Part shown: positions 1 to 12,949 of the stretch, in pieces
Numbering within the stretch: the stretch's first letter is position 1
Layout of the letters: each line of letters begins with the position of its first letter
Assembly: GCA_017979445.1 (NCBI GenBank)
Contig: CM030705.1
Span: 17,191,040 to 17,255,039 of the forward strand
From: Akebia trifoliata
Taxonomy: Eukaryota > Streptophyta > Magnoliopsida > Ranunculales > Lardizabalaceae
DNA: 64,000 nt
Direction of reading: 5' to 3'
Notes under the pieces: model-generated
Seen by the model: the letters and a program-made list of their open reading frames with translations, nothing else
Database searches by the model: none
What the model was told of the DNA's origin: nothing
Translations under genes and position numbers: made by a program

Positions 1-387
1 ATTTTGTCGAATCTTGTAAAAATTGGCGAAATGATTTATTTGATTTCGATTTGTTACTTTATGTGTTTGAATGAGATTTCCTAATAGTAACGAAGGCTTA
101 GGGTTGTTTTGATGTTAGGGGTATTTTGGTAATTTGATCATTTTTAGTGATTTTTATCGTAAAACTTCTTTTTGGTCTGCAAGATGATGATTTTTATGTT
201 TTTAGGGTCATATTTTCCAAGCATAGCGTGGTTTCTAAGTTTTGTCAGTTCAAGATACCTCATCCGGATTTCTAAAACATTTCTGGTAACAAAATAAAAC
301 AATGGAAATAACATCCATCATTGGGAATCATTGCGATCGGGTTGACAAGTTGATTAATCAGGCGGATGCAAAAATGGGGTGTCTACA
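1..387 (-). mobile_element. LTR fragment of the A/B gypsy family, cut by the window edge
   Basis: This matches the right-hand part (on the + strand) of the LTRs at 14475-16231 and 42345-44088, including the block with GAGATACCTCATCCGGATTT and the terminal GGGGTGTCTACA. Read on the minus strand it is the LTR start, TGTAGACACCCC. It is more diverged than the A and B LTRs. It stops exactly at the LTR terminus, and position 388 begins sequence that in the other copy (26475) lies inside a different LTR. An insertion of this element into that LTR is the simplest reading. The rest lies left of the window. Confidence 0.85.
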
Positions 388-3300
388 GTACCTAGTGTAC
401 ATTAAAATCCCATGTGTGTTTGAATTTTATTAAGGAAAATAACTCCATAACCCCCTTTTGTTAGTAGCTTTTCCCTCAAGAAATCTCTCATTTCTTTTCC
501 TTTACCCCTCTTCAATTCTCTAATAAATTCCACAACTTTAGTGTTCTTATAATTTTTCAAATCTTCTAACAAAGACTTTGTTTTGCTTCGTCCCTACTCA
601 AGGATAATTACCACTCTAACCCAAGTTTGTTAGGATTCATTCTCACTTCTACCTATCTAATGTTCTTCAAAATTCAAAAATGTTCTATGACATTCAATGT
701 AAATGGACTATCTTCCAAAGTTTATGACTACTTTATCCTTCCTAGATAGTTCTTTAGAATTTGTACCAATTGACTATTTAATCCATAATTTGTTGGTGAT
801 TCTCTCAAGAGAAGTGACTAAAGAGATAAAAAACTAATCATCTAATTACATATCATTTGACTTAATTCCCTTACAATTGACTCAAGATCAAGGTTTTATG
901 ACTATTCTAACATCCGTAAATAATTCTCTAGAACTTTTGGATTTTACCATTCTACCCATTGATGATCAAGAATGGTGAAACCCAATAAAAAGATAAAGAC
1001 CATCAAAGCAACGGTTAAAAAGTGAAATTGATATTTTTCATGAGGGGTTTTCCTAGAATATTTGGGTAATCAAGCTTTAGGACAAGTTTACTTTCAAGGG
1101 TCTCTCAAAATCCTATAAGGGAGACTTTTCCAAGAAAAATGAAGGAATTCATTTGATAATCCAAAATTCTACCTAAAAATCTCCCTAACCTTTCTAGCCT
1201 CTCATTCTTTCAAAACATCTCTTAAAATTATTAGAAGAAAAATCTAAGAAGAAGAAGCAAGAGAAAGAAAAGACCAAGGTAGGGTTAAACCCTCTATTCC
1301 TCCCCTTTCTTTATTTTAAGCATTTTTCCTATTTGTAAGTTTAATTTCATGTTTTCTAATGTAGTTTCCTAAATCTTTAGTCTAGAGGCTTGGGGAGAGA
1401 GAGTAATCCCTCTTATAGGTTATTTCCCCTAATAAGTCATCAATAAGCTCCTTGGGAGCATTAGAATAGGATATTTTACTTAATTTACTTTCATGCAATT
1501 TCAATTATATCGTATAGTTGCTTTACATTCCATTTAATTTGTTCGCAAATTTAATTTCGTAGACTTGATGTGTATTTTCTTTTTTTTTCTTTGATGACAA
1601 TGGAACTAGAGAGTAAACCCTTTTAAGACGTAATCTTCTCTTGATGAGTCCATCACATACATACACTTTGCACATAATCACTTCTAAAATGGGTACAAGC
1701 AAGAGTGTAGGCCTTTATGGACCTATATTCAACCTTTAGAGCCAATAAAAATAGTTTAAAAATGGACAAAATTTTCATTTATAATGTTTAGTTTTAATAT
1801 TATTTTGTTCAATCTATGAACATCACTTAAAGATCAAACTAACAAATAAAGTCTCCTAAGAGAGCACATAAATTTGTTTTGAAGCTTTAGGACCCCAAAT
1901 AATAAAATCTATGGGGATTTCCTTCAAAGTTCCAAGCGTACAAATAATCTAGCGAACACCTACTTCTAGTAAAGGTTTGCTTATCATCTTCTTTTGCTTA
2001 TTTTTCAAAATAAGATTATAGTCAATTTTACTTAAATTTTCTATAGCTTCCTCTATCCTTAAAATGTAAAAAAAATGAGTTTCTTAGTTCACTTTTGCTC
2101 AATCACATTGGTAACCATCTTAGGATGGGAGGGACAAGGTGCTTAACATGTTTCTTGTCCCTCAACCAAACCTCTTTACCTTAGATTCTCTAGGTAGATC
2201 TTTCCCCTTTCATCTTTTGGATATGTTATTCATTACAAGTCAAAGAAATAGAGATTTTTAAACATATTTTGTGGTGCCCATTCACACCTTAATTGAATGG
2301 TGGCAACTCCTAAATTTTTGTAGATGAGTTCAAACCACCAAAGATTTCGATGCCCATATAGCTACAGTTTGGCGACTCTATTCGGGATAGTAGAGGGTTC
2401 AAACTAGATATTTAGTTGGTCATTGGTTAAATTTGAAACATTTAACTTGCTTTTTTTTTTCTTTTTATTTCTTTGTGAATGATGTAATAACATATGACTG
2501 TTTTGCTTTTGTTAGAATCGATTTTTCTTTGTAAAGATGGCACACATTAGTTTTTAAAATTGCATTTGTGCACTTTCGATCATATCCAATGCACAAATCA
2601 CCCGTTCTATAAAAATTATGTAGCCTTGGATGCAAGTGACCTTATGCCTCATAGGTCGTTTGCCTTGAGAACAGAAAACAAAAACATCCAACTCAATTAC
2701 CAACTAATGCCACGTTTACTTTAGTTTATGTGGAGGTTTGAAGATTTGAGAACCTTTAACCTACATATCGTCAATCGTGCATAGCCTTCGGGTAGAGGTT
2801 TATGACATATACGAATCTTAACGAATTATGTGCCAACTCTTTAAAAGTCTTATAAGTCTGAGTCGATCCTCAAAGGATTTTCGTTTTTTGGTAAAAGAGA
2901 GACTTTACTTTGTTACTATTTCAACCCTTATAATTCGTGTCTCAAGGTCAAGATCTCCTAAAGTCAATTTGCAACTTCAAAAAGTCAAAAATCTACTAAT
3001 ATAAGTTGAAAACAGATATTGGGAAGTTGTTGGAGAGCAAATATGGGCAGAATTTTGTTATGTCCGAATTTTATGTTTAGCCAGACTAAAATTTTAGCTT
3101 GGCAAACCTTGAAGTTCAACTGGAGCAAAGTTTTAGCCTGTCGGAACTTCAATGTTAGTTAAGCCAAAATTTTGTCTAGCCGAGCCTCAAGTTCAACCTG
3201 GACAAAATTTTAACTTGGCCAACCCTTAGGTATTTCCAGACATATTTCATCCTAGAATAACCCATTCTCTACGACAGACACTTTTTGGTATTATCCCCAC

Positions 3301-5358
3301 TCATATTTGATCGGGATTCACGAATAGTAGTCAACATATGGAGATTTAAAAACCATGCTCTAATACGACATGTTGAAAAATTTACACATTCAAAATCTTC
3401 AACATGAATTTCATTGTCCCAATAGAAACTAATATGTGCATATCTCAAACATACATATTCATGTTAAATTAAAAATAGGGTATGGTTAAGTTGTATCTTC
3501 ACAATTTAATCTTTAATTCAATGTGTTGGAGGTGCGTACTTCAATCCATATTCCTCATAGCCTTCGAAACCCCAATTGAATTTGATTCTTTTATTGCTAA
3601 ACTCACCTTCCCCATTCTCTCTATGTGGATTGGTTGGGTTAGTGATTGATGGATATCACTTCTCTTATTTTGTTGTTTCTCCACAAATCGTTATGTGATC
3701 AATATGCTCAATATGGGATAACCGATGCCCTCTTATAAATGAAGGTTGAGGGCATAGAATTATTTTTTTAGTAGGTTTTCTATCTATCAAGGTCTCCTAT
3801 TAATCTTTAAAGAATATAGAGTTCTAATTATATTGGGATTCTATTAATATCGATATTCTATTATTTTATAGAATCCTTGTGTGATTTGGAAACTAAAATC
3901 GTAGAGGCCAATTTGACCATGGTCAATGGGCCACATGTTACATGGGTTCTAATACTTGCAACATTCTCAGATACTCTTTTCTTCACTACACTCTTTCCTC
4001 ATAGCTCTCTTTCTCATGAATTCTCCATATTCTATAGGCATCACAACAGCTATACATTCTTTTTTGAGGTAAAAACTTATGACCCTTATTTGTGATTTTA
4101 TGTGACTCGGTGTTTGATCGACCTTTTATTTTTATTTTTAATTTTTTTCCTTATTTATTTTTTTCTTTTCTCTTTACTTCCGTGAAAGAGAAAAATAAAA
4201 AGATTCTTTTTTATTTATTTTGGGTGAGTTAATTTGTAGGTTTCGTAAGATCTAAAAATATTTTTAATGGCTTAAGTCGATTCAGATCAAGTTACTTTAA
4301 GTTGAATTTTAAATAGGGCAAGTCAACTCATTAGTTTTAGGGTTCCTGGATTGATTTAAGTGGGATATTTTTTAATTTTTTTTTAAATATTCACATTCAT
4401 TAATTACAAAAAGAAAATTTTCAAGTAACTTGATTCATGAATTTTGATCAACTAGAATGTGTTTGGAAATCAACTCATTAACATTCTTTTTGCAGTTCTC
4501 GAGTTGACTTAATGTCTTTTGGACACGTGGAAAGATCAAAATTTTCTTTCTGTTCACAAATTGGATCAACCAATTATTTTCTAAAAGCAATGACCCTAAG
4601 TCAATCCGCATTTTTTTTTTTAATGGTAATCTCACATTACGTGAATTAACACACACAACACACACACGTACAGATGCTTGGTCTCCTTGTTCAACATTAA
4701 TAGAAAAAATTGCAATTAAATCGCAAATACGAAAGATAACCTCGACAAACTTGTAAGAGAAGATGGCCTTGATAAATATAATGATCATTTTTACCCACAA
4801 AGCATCAAATAATGAGGATGACATTGATTTGATGATTTTTGATCATTTGAGAATTGAAAGGATAAGAAAATACTTAAGAGGGTTTAACATTAAACAACAT
4901 ATCTACCAAGATCTTACTTAACAGTGGCTTATGCATCTAAGAGAGAAAGCATTAGAAGGGGCAAATGATGATTTAAAAGGAAATGCAAAGTGAAAACCAA
5001 GTACACATAATTAATTACCGGCGGAGAACAATTTAAAAATAAAGAGGAAAAACATGTACAAGTATCAGTGATGCTTTTAACAAAAAATAAAATAAAATAT
5101 AAAGATATACAAGTGCATTCTTTATATGCAATAAATCAATATGTCGATAAAGGGAAAGATGGAAAGAACTACCTAAATCTACAAATACATGTGCATTCTG
5201 ATATCATTACTGAAAGCACTCTCGTCAAAATCTGCGTGATGATGTGGATCCCGATAATTTTGGAGTCGTCACCTCGTTTTATGGCATAAGAACCAAGTTG
5301 ACTCCGAATAGAATTGGGGTCAGTCTACGACAAAAATAATGGGTAAGAGACCAGATTA
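388..5358 (+). mobile_element. Second LTR-element family, copy 1 (5' truncated by the left insertion)
   Basis: A stretch of about 4.97 kb aligns colinearly with 26475-31417, with only scattered substitutions and small indels. By comparison with copy 2, 388-2366 is the LTR lacking its first 155 bp, 2370-2388 is a primer-site-like sequence and 2389-5358 is internal. The internal part has no conserved long reading frame: the short ORFs here are broken in the other copy. It is therefore a non-coding, probably non-autonomous derivative. Similarity to copy 2 stops at 5358. Confidence 0.8.
2370..2388 (+). other. Primer-binding-site-like sequence (tRNA-Arg type)
   Basis: TGGCGACTCTATTCGGGAT lies 3 bases after the LTR end GCTACA at 2366. 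It resembles the site next to elements A and B (TGGCGACTCCGCTGGGGAC on the minus strand). TGGCGACTCC is complementary to a tRNA 3' end GGAGUCG-CCA, as in plant tRNA-Arg, a primer known for Ogre/Tat-lineage gypsy elements. The tRNA assignment is from memory of the family. Confidence 0.55.
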
Positions 5359-6580
5359 AAGAAAAGCATATAAGAGATGGAATGAGAGGGGGACAAAAGA
5401 ATGAAGGTTCAAATAATAAGAAAAAGACAACTTAAATGGTCCACCCCCACCTTGTTTTTTTCTTCTTCCAATTGTTGTTCTTGTTATGCAAAAGGTGTGA
5501 TTAAACAGTTGGTCAAAATTTTGAGGCGTTGAGGAGGGAGGACAAAATTTTAGGATAGTAGACTTGTTCTCCTTTTTTGGCTTTTTAGGGTCCTCCATCC
5601 ATAGGTCATTGGGTATATAAATATCCAAACTCTTTGAGTTCCACTTAATTGTAATAAAACCTTACTAAATGAGCTCAATTATCTCTCATCAAAGTGTTCT
5701 TAATTGTCTTTTGCACCTCCTTGAATCTTACCAATCATTTTGATCAAAGGATGATGTGTTAAAATACTCAAGATCGGAGGATAAAGGTTTCCAAACCCTT
5801 TGAACTTGGTGAAAATGCAATTAAACCATAAGCAATGGCATGCAGTAAACACAAAAAAGTGGGGACTTTGTAGTAAATTGCATTGAACAGGCTCCAATAA
5901 AACTTGAGGGTAGAGGGGTAATAGTTCTTAGATTCTAGAAAATTCTTCTTAATCGGTAAAATGGTTATAAACCTTTGAACTCTGTCAAATTGTAAAGAAT
6001 TGTGGAGAAATGTTATTGAATTAAAAACAAGGATAATGTGCTTAAAGGTCAATTACCCTAATTGAATTTCAACAAGTTAGGGTTAGAAAGGTAATTAGCT
6101 CTTTGTGAGGATCAAGAGTCAAGATTGGGAGAGTTATAAATTTACTAGAAAAACAAGGTGGGAAAATGAAGATTGACTTAATGTATGAGGAAAAAGCAAT
6201 TAAAAAATGGTTTAAGAGGTAAATTCCCTAACCAAATCTAAAGCAATCAAATGCACTTATTCCAAGCATTATTGCCTAACCAACTGGCCCTTACATGAGT
6301 GAAGGCCAGTACAAATTGTTGAAGGGTCTCAGGTGAGTAAAGGCCAAGGCATTTTTTTACTCTAACATTAGCTAACAACAGAACAAAGTAAATTTAATCC
6401 TAGCCATTGGTTACTAAAGGCCAAGCTTAAATTAAGTTTTATTTTTATGTTTTTTGAAAGTCTTTTAGTTTTTTTTAAATGAGTTCTACTTGGTAATTTT
6501 CAAGTATTTTTTGTTGCACCCTTCTTTGTTGGATTTTGATAAGCTCTCGGGCTCGACTCCGGCAAATTGGGTTGTCTACA
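5240..6580 (-). mobile_element. Diverged LTR-like remnant
   Basis: The left part (about 5235-5358) has the A/B LTR 3'-end features in decayed form: GTGGATCCCG, GGAGTCGTCACCTCG, and ACCAAGTTGACTCC after a lost GGTCTAGGAACCAAACTGACTC. The right end reads GGGTTGTCTACA, like the family terminus GGGTGTCTACA. Between them there is a possible TATA-like TATATAAATA near 5614. I read this as an old minus-strand LTR. Assignment of the middle is weak. Confidence 0.35.
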
Positions 6581-9500
6581 TCTATAATACATTTCATAAT
6601 TTTGATTTAGATTACTTATGCATGTGATGAACTTGTATGTAATAATTTTAACTTAGATCAATATTTTATATTAACTTTAGATTATTTGTTTTTATTATAT
6701 ATTATTATTGTTTGATGGTATGGATTGAATGTTAATTGGATTGGTGCTTAGACATGTTTATTATTGCAGAAGGTGCAGGAGCAACAAAAACAACTGTGAG
6801 CTTAGCCCTAGGAAATATGAGCAATTTGTTTACATTTCCTGGTCACCAAATTAGTTGGCCCTAGGTCACGGAATATTGTTGAAATTACCATGATTGGAGA
6901 GCCTAAGACCATAGTTAGCGATTTGGTGTATGGAAAAAAATCATTATGGGATTAATTACAGTACAATTCGGAATATACATTTAGTGGTTTGTTTAAAAAT
7001 TCGGTTAAATTTTGAATAATAACAAAAATGTGATACAAGAATGGTTTGGGTATAATTCTACTTCAATACTCTAAAAAACTTTAAAACATTTGTGTGTATA
7101 CATACTAAAATTTCCATAGTACTCATTTTCAAATATTTAGAAAACTCCCTTATCTTTTTAAAATTTATTATTTTTAAATCTTAGTTTTCAATATCACCAT
7201 TAGTACCCTTCATCTTTGAACTCATCCTTGGTAAATTAAGAACATATGATATTTTTATGCATATAAATCAAACACTTAAGCCTTATTACAAATCAATAAT
7301 TATTTTAATATAGTATATATATTTATTCTATTCCATTTTAATATTTATTCTAAAATAGCAGATATGGAAAATAATTAAAACTGAGAACATTTTTTTTTCT
7401 TATGATTAATCATACTATTGACACAAATCTTCATAAGATGCAAAGCACATACTATCTGAATTAATTGAATTACCAAGACTCACATTCAAACATTTTGTGA
7501 GGAGAGAGAAGATATGTAAAAGGAGTGAAAAAACTAATTGTTGATTGATAATTGTGGGAGTCAATAACAAACAATGATTGGTACGATAACAATCAACAAT
7601 TGTCGATTATCTAATGATGAAACCCTTAAGTATAAAGAGAGAATAATGAAAATATTATCTTGCGATATCAAGATATAATTTTTTTATTATAAAAATAGGG
7701 TTAATTTGTGTTTTTAACCCTTTTTGCAAAAACTATTTTTTATTTGAATAATTCCGGAAAAGAATAAATCGTGAATAATTCGAAAAAAATGTAAAAAGTT
7801 GAGAATTTTTAATAGGAATTGAATATGATGGAAGTTTTAATCGTTTTGGGTATCATTCGGAAAATTCAGATATAATTCTTGAATTATTTGAAGAATTACT
7901 AACTATGCCTAAGACCATTGAATATTAATGAAATATTTTTGGGCCCATGAAATTGGACTTCTCTTTGACGGTTACAACAACACGAAGAAAATTCTTCGTT
8001 GACTGAGAATTTTTTTCGACTAGGCAAATTCGATGAGTTTTTTTGACCAATTGGGCCATCAAATTTCCCATAGTTCGACGACTTTGGGCCGTGGAATGTT
8101 GCTCTTTTTGACATAGTATGTCCTCTACATCCCATTAGTCATTTGTGTTAGGACAGAGAAGCATTCTATCAAATATCCACCACGTAAGGGTAAAATGGCT
8201 ACCCAAATGTGGAGATATATGATGTAGTCATGTTCTTTTCTATCAGTGGAGGCTTTACTATGGACTATCATTTTTTTCTACTATGTTGCTTATTATAATT
8301 GTTCAACTTCTTAAATGCCTTGCATTACATTGTACCAATCTAGAGTTATATATCTTTACTCTCATAATGAGAGAATAAGGAGGGGAAGTGGTTCAACACC
8401 CAAATTTGAATTTCAAAAATGCCCCTTCTTAATATAATCAGTGAAGTCTTAGTAAAAGATCTAAGAAAATGGTAGTCCCGCCTCCCTAAATTTAGGTTGA
8501 TTAGTTTCTTAAATCATAAAACTATCATTTTTATTATGTAATAATAAATAAAAAAACACCCTTTAATTAATATTTTAATTCATAAATGAGCCCTTTAGAT
8601 CAACAAACTTGGGAACTATATTTTTTCTAGAGTGATTAATTGTGAATCTAATTTTGAACCAAGCCCACCTCAAAACCCATCATTGTCCTATGTATATAAG
8701 TAACTATGCAGCATTAATCGTGGTTCAGTAATTGTCAAGTTAATTCGTTCTCAGTTGTAAAATTTGGAAAAAAAAATTTGTCAGCTACCCAATGGTCAAG
8801 GCATTAAATATCTTGTGTCTACCTTTATTTGTGTTATTGATGTGAGCAAACAATTCAAATTGAATACAATATCGATAGAAGTTGTGATATATTCATGGGA
8901 ACGAAGTTAAACCACACATTAAACTCTTGGTCATCATGCCATCTCAACCACCTGTTTCTAGTACTTTATTTTAGTCGCCCACGTTTAAGGTCTTGGACAT
9001 CTTTTCCTCGTGCCCAACCTTTCTAATCGCACTATTGCTTAAAAAAGTAGAAGATATGGCAAATATTCATCAAAACTTGGAGTGGTACCATTGTTGATTG
9101 ATAATCTAAGAAGAAAAAATTAAATCATTCTCCAAATTATCTATAGATTAGTTTATAGAATAGTCGTCCTTGTAACAGCGAAAGACACTGCGTTCGACAC
9201 CAAGATACCGTGGAAACGGTACATCAATATGGCCCTTTTTTATGTTCTGCCATGGGGACGTGAGCTGATGGGACGTCATATCATTACTACTCTATTTAAA
9301 ACGAGAATTGGAAAAGCAAAATCATTATAAAACTAACACTGGATTTCTGTACTATATATTACTGATTAGTACGAAAATCACAAGCAAAATCATTAGAAAA
9401 GCAACACGTGGATCTATGTACTATTATTGATTTGTAAGGTTGATAATAATATTTGATGGTCCGAGGAATTTGTTAGAAGAGAGATTTTCCAAACAGATCA

Positions 9501-9629
9501 ATCTATTCCAATTTTATTACAAAAACTCCTATGCTTTATCAAGTTTATTAATAAACAAACCTTATTTTACAAATCAAATAAGCATGACTAATTTAAAAGG
9601 ATTGCAAATCTTTTAAAGTGTCATTGGAC
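6581..9629. other. No recognisable gene; AT-rich intergenic DNA
   Basis: Short ORFs only, none with recognisable protein similarity. The stretch about 7900-8120 has TTTGACGG-type motifs and ends with CTTTTTGACATAGTATG. This resembles the CACTA-like terminus at 35029 (TTTTCACATAGTG), so it may be a decayed transposon end. Around 9300-9430 a phrase of about 60 bases is imperfectly duplicated (AAAATCATTA, CTGTACTAT and similar). Confidence 0.4.
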
Positions 9630-9960
9630 TCACATAGATTATCAATTGACAATCCAACACCACATCTTTTTAGATTTCATAGAAAAATTTAGATTCAAAA
9701 TAAAAGTAAAACTCTTTTTTGAGTTTGATTGAAGTTGTTGAAAATAGATGACTACCGAACTCCAAAATTTAAAAGTAAATTACAACAGTGAAAATTAACT
9801 TGATTTTGAAAAAGAAAAAACTTCGAACAACTTCTATGATTTGTTCCAATGATTTGCATCATTTAACTCGAAGTTTTTCTTTTTTTTTTGCTTGATCAAC
9901 ATTTTTTTACGATCAACAACTACTTGGTAACATTCTTGTGGGAGGATAATTTTGTTTAGT
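9630..9960 (+). repeat. Dispersed repeat family copy 1
   Basis: This shares an ordered set of blocks with 11336-11720, 12950-13200, 32070-32340, 38870-39060 and 50395-50720. The blocks are a start like CCCACATGGATTATCACAT then GACAATCCAAC, then AGATTTCATAGAAAAA, then TTGAAAATAGATGACTACCGA, then AAAATTTAAAAGT. It has no coding potential. Type unknown, perhaps the long terminal arm of a foldback or Mutator-like element. Confidence 0.55.
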
Positions 9961-10539
9961 GATGATGAACAATAAGGCAACACCACCTAACCACTATGAA
10001 AAAATAAGGTTAGGTCAGAAGGCACACACTTTTCATTTATGGATTAGGTTGGACCATTTGATGAAAGAGAAAGGTAGCCCAATGACCCATGTTTTATCTC
10101 AACAGACTATTAGATGGGATCGGACTAAGCGATGTATATAGAATTGTGAAGCACTCGGTTTGGCATAGCCAAGGAATTACTGATTGAAGAAATGGAGCAG
10201 AATTGGCAAGAGAATGAGTATGAACCTTACATGGAGAGTTTCCCAAACTCTACATAATCCTAATTGGAATGGGTCAATTAGACTAAATTAGAAAGAGATT
10301 AATCCAAGAAACAATTGCAATTATATATGGAATCATGTGGGTAAAAATAGAAAGATCCAAATTCAAGTAAGATTAAAAAAGATACGCAAAAGGATTAAGA
10401 AAAACATAATTATCAATGCAAAGGCCTTCTTTCCCAGCATATAAATTTTTTTGTTAACTTGATTGTTGGAGGGTCCTAATCTTCGAAACCCTCCCAATTT
10501 GAGCCTTTTTTACAAGAACATGAGGGAAATCAACCTAGA

Positions 10540-10900
10540 CATACAAGTTTGGCGGTGAGGTACTTCATTATGCATACATATTTTGATTTCCACCATGAGG
10601 CACAAATAATTAGATCATTTGATGAGTTGGACACCGTGTTTGTAGCACAATACATTCACAACCGAAAGAGTGTAATGGATGTTCAAGTGATATTTAACTT
10701 GAAGAAAAAGCAATGAGAGTCTATTAAGAACCATTTGGTAAAATTTAAGGTATAAATTTTCAAAGGGTAATACCTAGATGAGAAAACCACTATAATATCA
10801 TTCCAAAACGGAATGAGGAGTGAAGGATTGAACAGTTCATTTTAAAAATATGTTAAGGAGCTTCTGAAGATAAAAGAGGGTGGCATAAAACTCTCACCTT
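10540..10900 (+). pseudogene. Decayed Ty3/gypsy gag fragment
   Basis: In frame from about 10612 the translation reads RSFDELDTVFVAQYIHNRK, then NLKKKQ-stop-ESIKNHLVKF, then YLDEKTTIISFQNGMRSEG. This is the retrotransposon Gag (capsid) pattern, in which a SFDEL..FVAQY block is followed by ESLK..L.RF and then DEKT...F.NGMR. At least three in-frame stops are present, so it is dead. The upstream short ORF at 9959-10141 may be part of the same gag, but I could not confirm this. No protease, reverse transcriptase or integrase follows. The parent element is not delimited. Confidence 0.6.
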
Positions 10901-11335
10901 TCCACCACCTCCAACTAGTATAATCAATGAAACCAGAATGAGTCTAAAATCGAGAAAAGGAGCAAGAAACAAAGGTTGAGCATGTAGGAAAAGTTTTCGA
11001 AGTAACAACTAAACCCAAACTAGTGGATTCAACAAAGCACTCGGTAGCCTACCTAAAGACCACTATAATCTTCTCAGAAAAGGATCTAAGGATGGTGGAG
11101 TTCTTGAGAGGACTTATATATTGTTTTCTATAACTTGAGTTCTAAATTGAGTGTTGATGGATGTTTGGTTGGTACTACATTGAAGCCCTAGAATGTTCAT
11201 GAGGAGGACCCATTATCGAGGAGGATTGAGTTGGTTGAGGCAAATCAACAAAAAAACCTCCACAAAAATAATATTACATACGTCTTTCAATTTAGGGCTA
11301 TTATCCATAGCTCGAGAGAAAATCATGTTTGATTA

Positions 11336-11720
11336 GTAAGCCCACATGGATTATCACATAGACAATCTAATATAACAATCTTCTAGATTTCATGAAAAAA
11401 AAATCAAATTCAAAATAAAATTTCAATTATTTTTTTGAGCTTGATCCAAGGTGTTGAAAATGGATGATCACCAAGCACCCAAATTTTAATTGAAATTGAA
11501 CCTTGAAAATTAACTTTTTATTTTTTTATTTTATTTTAAATTCATAGAATTTCATTCTCTACAACCCCATCACATAGGATCATATTACCACAAGATGATG
11601 CAATCATAAAATATCATTTCTTTCCATTGTCGAATGAGAGATAAATTTTCTCTTTATTATTTGACTTAGGATCCAATACAGTGTCTATGTGTCAAGTTTT
11701 TGTTTGAGTTTAAGATACTT
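11336..11720 (+). repeat. Dispersed repeat family copy 2
   Basis: This has the same block order as 9630-9960, and extends further right through TTCATTCTCTACAACCCC, GGATCATATTACC and CACAAGATGATGCAATC to a GAGAGATAAATTTTCTC segment. It lies about 0.75 kb upstream of the ABCG exon. An inverted relative lies at 13260-13510, on the other side of that exon. Confidence 0.55.
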
Positions 11721-11732
11721 TAAGCTCCTAAC

Positions 11733-12205
11733 TAAGGATGTACATTCGAGTAAATCTGAATCGGACTAAATCGAATTTTTGGATTTGATTTGGGTATGGC
11801 TAAAATTGAGACCAACCCAAAATTCTTGGGTTTGGGTTTGATCTAGGTTCAAATTCTAAAGGTCAAAATCAAACCTAAATTTTTGAGTATTTTTTAAGGT
11901 TTGGTCCGAATTTGGGTAAAATCGAAATTCAAATATTTTTAAACAAAATAGATTCTAGGGAGTCAAACCATGGATATGACAATACCACCACGTCTCACCA
12001 ATTCGTCAATTGCTAATTTATTCTAAAACTAATAAAAATAAACATATTATAATAATTTAGTTTTCGGTCCTTATTTCAGGTATGATCCAATTTTGGAGGG
12101 GCAAACCTAATTTTCCCGATTTCAATTCGATCTAAACCAGATCGGGTTCGGTCCACTATTTCGACATGGGTAGAGGGTCTTTGGTAAAACTTACATCCCT
12201 ACTCT
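11733..12205. mobile_element. MITE-like element, probable hAT type
   Basis: The left end AAGGATGTACATT and the right end AACTTACATCCCT are imperfect inverted repeats. The interior is rich in short GGTTTGGGTTT and AATCGAATTT phrases, as in common plant MITEs with AGGGATGTAA ends. No convincing 8-bp target duplication was found. Confidence 0.4.
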
Positions 12206-12407
12206 AAACTAAGCAGTACCCGCATCCCAATACATTTATTCTCCAATGAAAGTGTGCCATGTAAACACCGTTCCTATGTGCACCGTATTGGATTGCGATT
12301 GTCTTTTTTAGCACATGTCATACGGCTGTGGTGTTGTGAGCAATAAATCACCCACTGTTTTTCAATGTTTAACTGTTAACAGTCAACACACGTAAGTCTT
12401 TGAAGCC

Positions 12408-12415
12408 TATAAATA
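12408..12415 (+). promoter_or_regulatory. TATA box of the ABCG exon
   Basis: TATAAATA lies 62 bp upstream of the ATG at 12470, with a CT-dinucleotide run (12450-12462) in the presumed leader between them. The spacing suits a plant core promoter with a short 5' UTR. This suggests the exon was taken or retained together with its own promoter. Confidence 0.6.
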
Positions 12416-12469
12416 CTAGTGTTTTATAATTCACTCTATAAATTATCATCTCTCTCTCTCTCAAAGAGC

Positions 12470-12800
12470 ATGGATTCCCTTGTAAACAACTCTGTATCCA
12501 CCTATGGTTCAAGCCCACTAATCTCACAACGCCATGATCACTTACCAAGTGTAAGAAGTGAAGATTTAGAGATGGGTAGGTTTCCCTCTGAAGAAATGAC
12601 TGTTACAAGGGATTCAAGAGAAATGGGTGATGGCATTGCCTTGACATGGGAGGATCTTTGGGTCACAGCCTCCAATGGTAAAGGCAAGCCAAGCCGCTCC
12701 ATTCTTCAAGGTCTTACTGGATATGCCCAACCTGGTGAGGTCCTGGCTCTCATGGGTCCTTCTGGTTCTGGCAAATCCACTCTTCTTAATGCATTGGCAG
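12470..12800 (+). pseudogene. ABCG (white-brown complex) half-transporter, first exon only
   Basis: The exon encodes 110 codons starting [15 protein letters not shown]. It has a variable acidic leader, then [37 protein letters not shown] and the Walker A motif GPSGSGKST (about residue 95), ending LLNALAG. ABCG half-transporters are plasma-membrane ATP-driven exporters with an N-terminal nucleotide-binding domain and a C-terminal membrane domain of about six helices. After GCATTGGCAG comes a good splice donor, GTAATTAC, at 12801. The frame is open and the promoter looks sound. Nothing downstream in the window encodes Walker B, the signature motif or membrane helices. Within 1.7 kb the presumed intron runs into a foldback element, a MITE, a LINE relic and gypsy element A. 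It is therefore probably a truncated or captured fragment, although a gene with a very large intron running past the window is not excluded. Confidence 0.85.
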
Positions 12801-12949
12801 GTAATTACACAACTAATCCACTATTTGATTTATTTTATATACACTCACTGTTATGTGTTTATTTTACTTATTTTAAAGTCCTTTGGACTCCAAATCAAAT
12901 GATCATGATGGGGATTTTAACAAGACTATGATGTTCAATTCGTGGACCT

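Noticed and set aside
4435..4824. 129-codon minus-strand frame in the first 5 kb repeat
   Set aside because: The near-identical second copy (30575-30796) has it shortened by indels, there is no recognisable domain, and a dinucleotide repeat (ACACACAC) lies within it.
12675..12902. 75-codon + frame overlapping the ABCG exon
   Set aside because: It is a shadow in another frame; the ABCG frame has the Walker A motif and correct start and splice context.
12801..12931. Extension of the ABCG frame beyond Walker A ([14 protein letters not shown]...)
   Set aside because: It follows a clear GTAATTAC donor after ALAG and reads intron-like AT-rich sequence; ABCG proteins continue with a basic loop and beta strand here.
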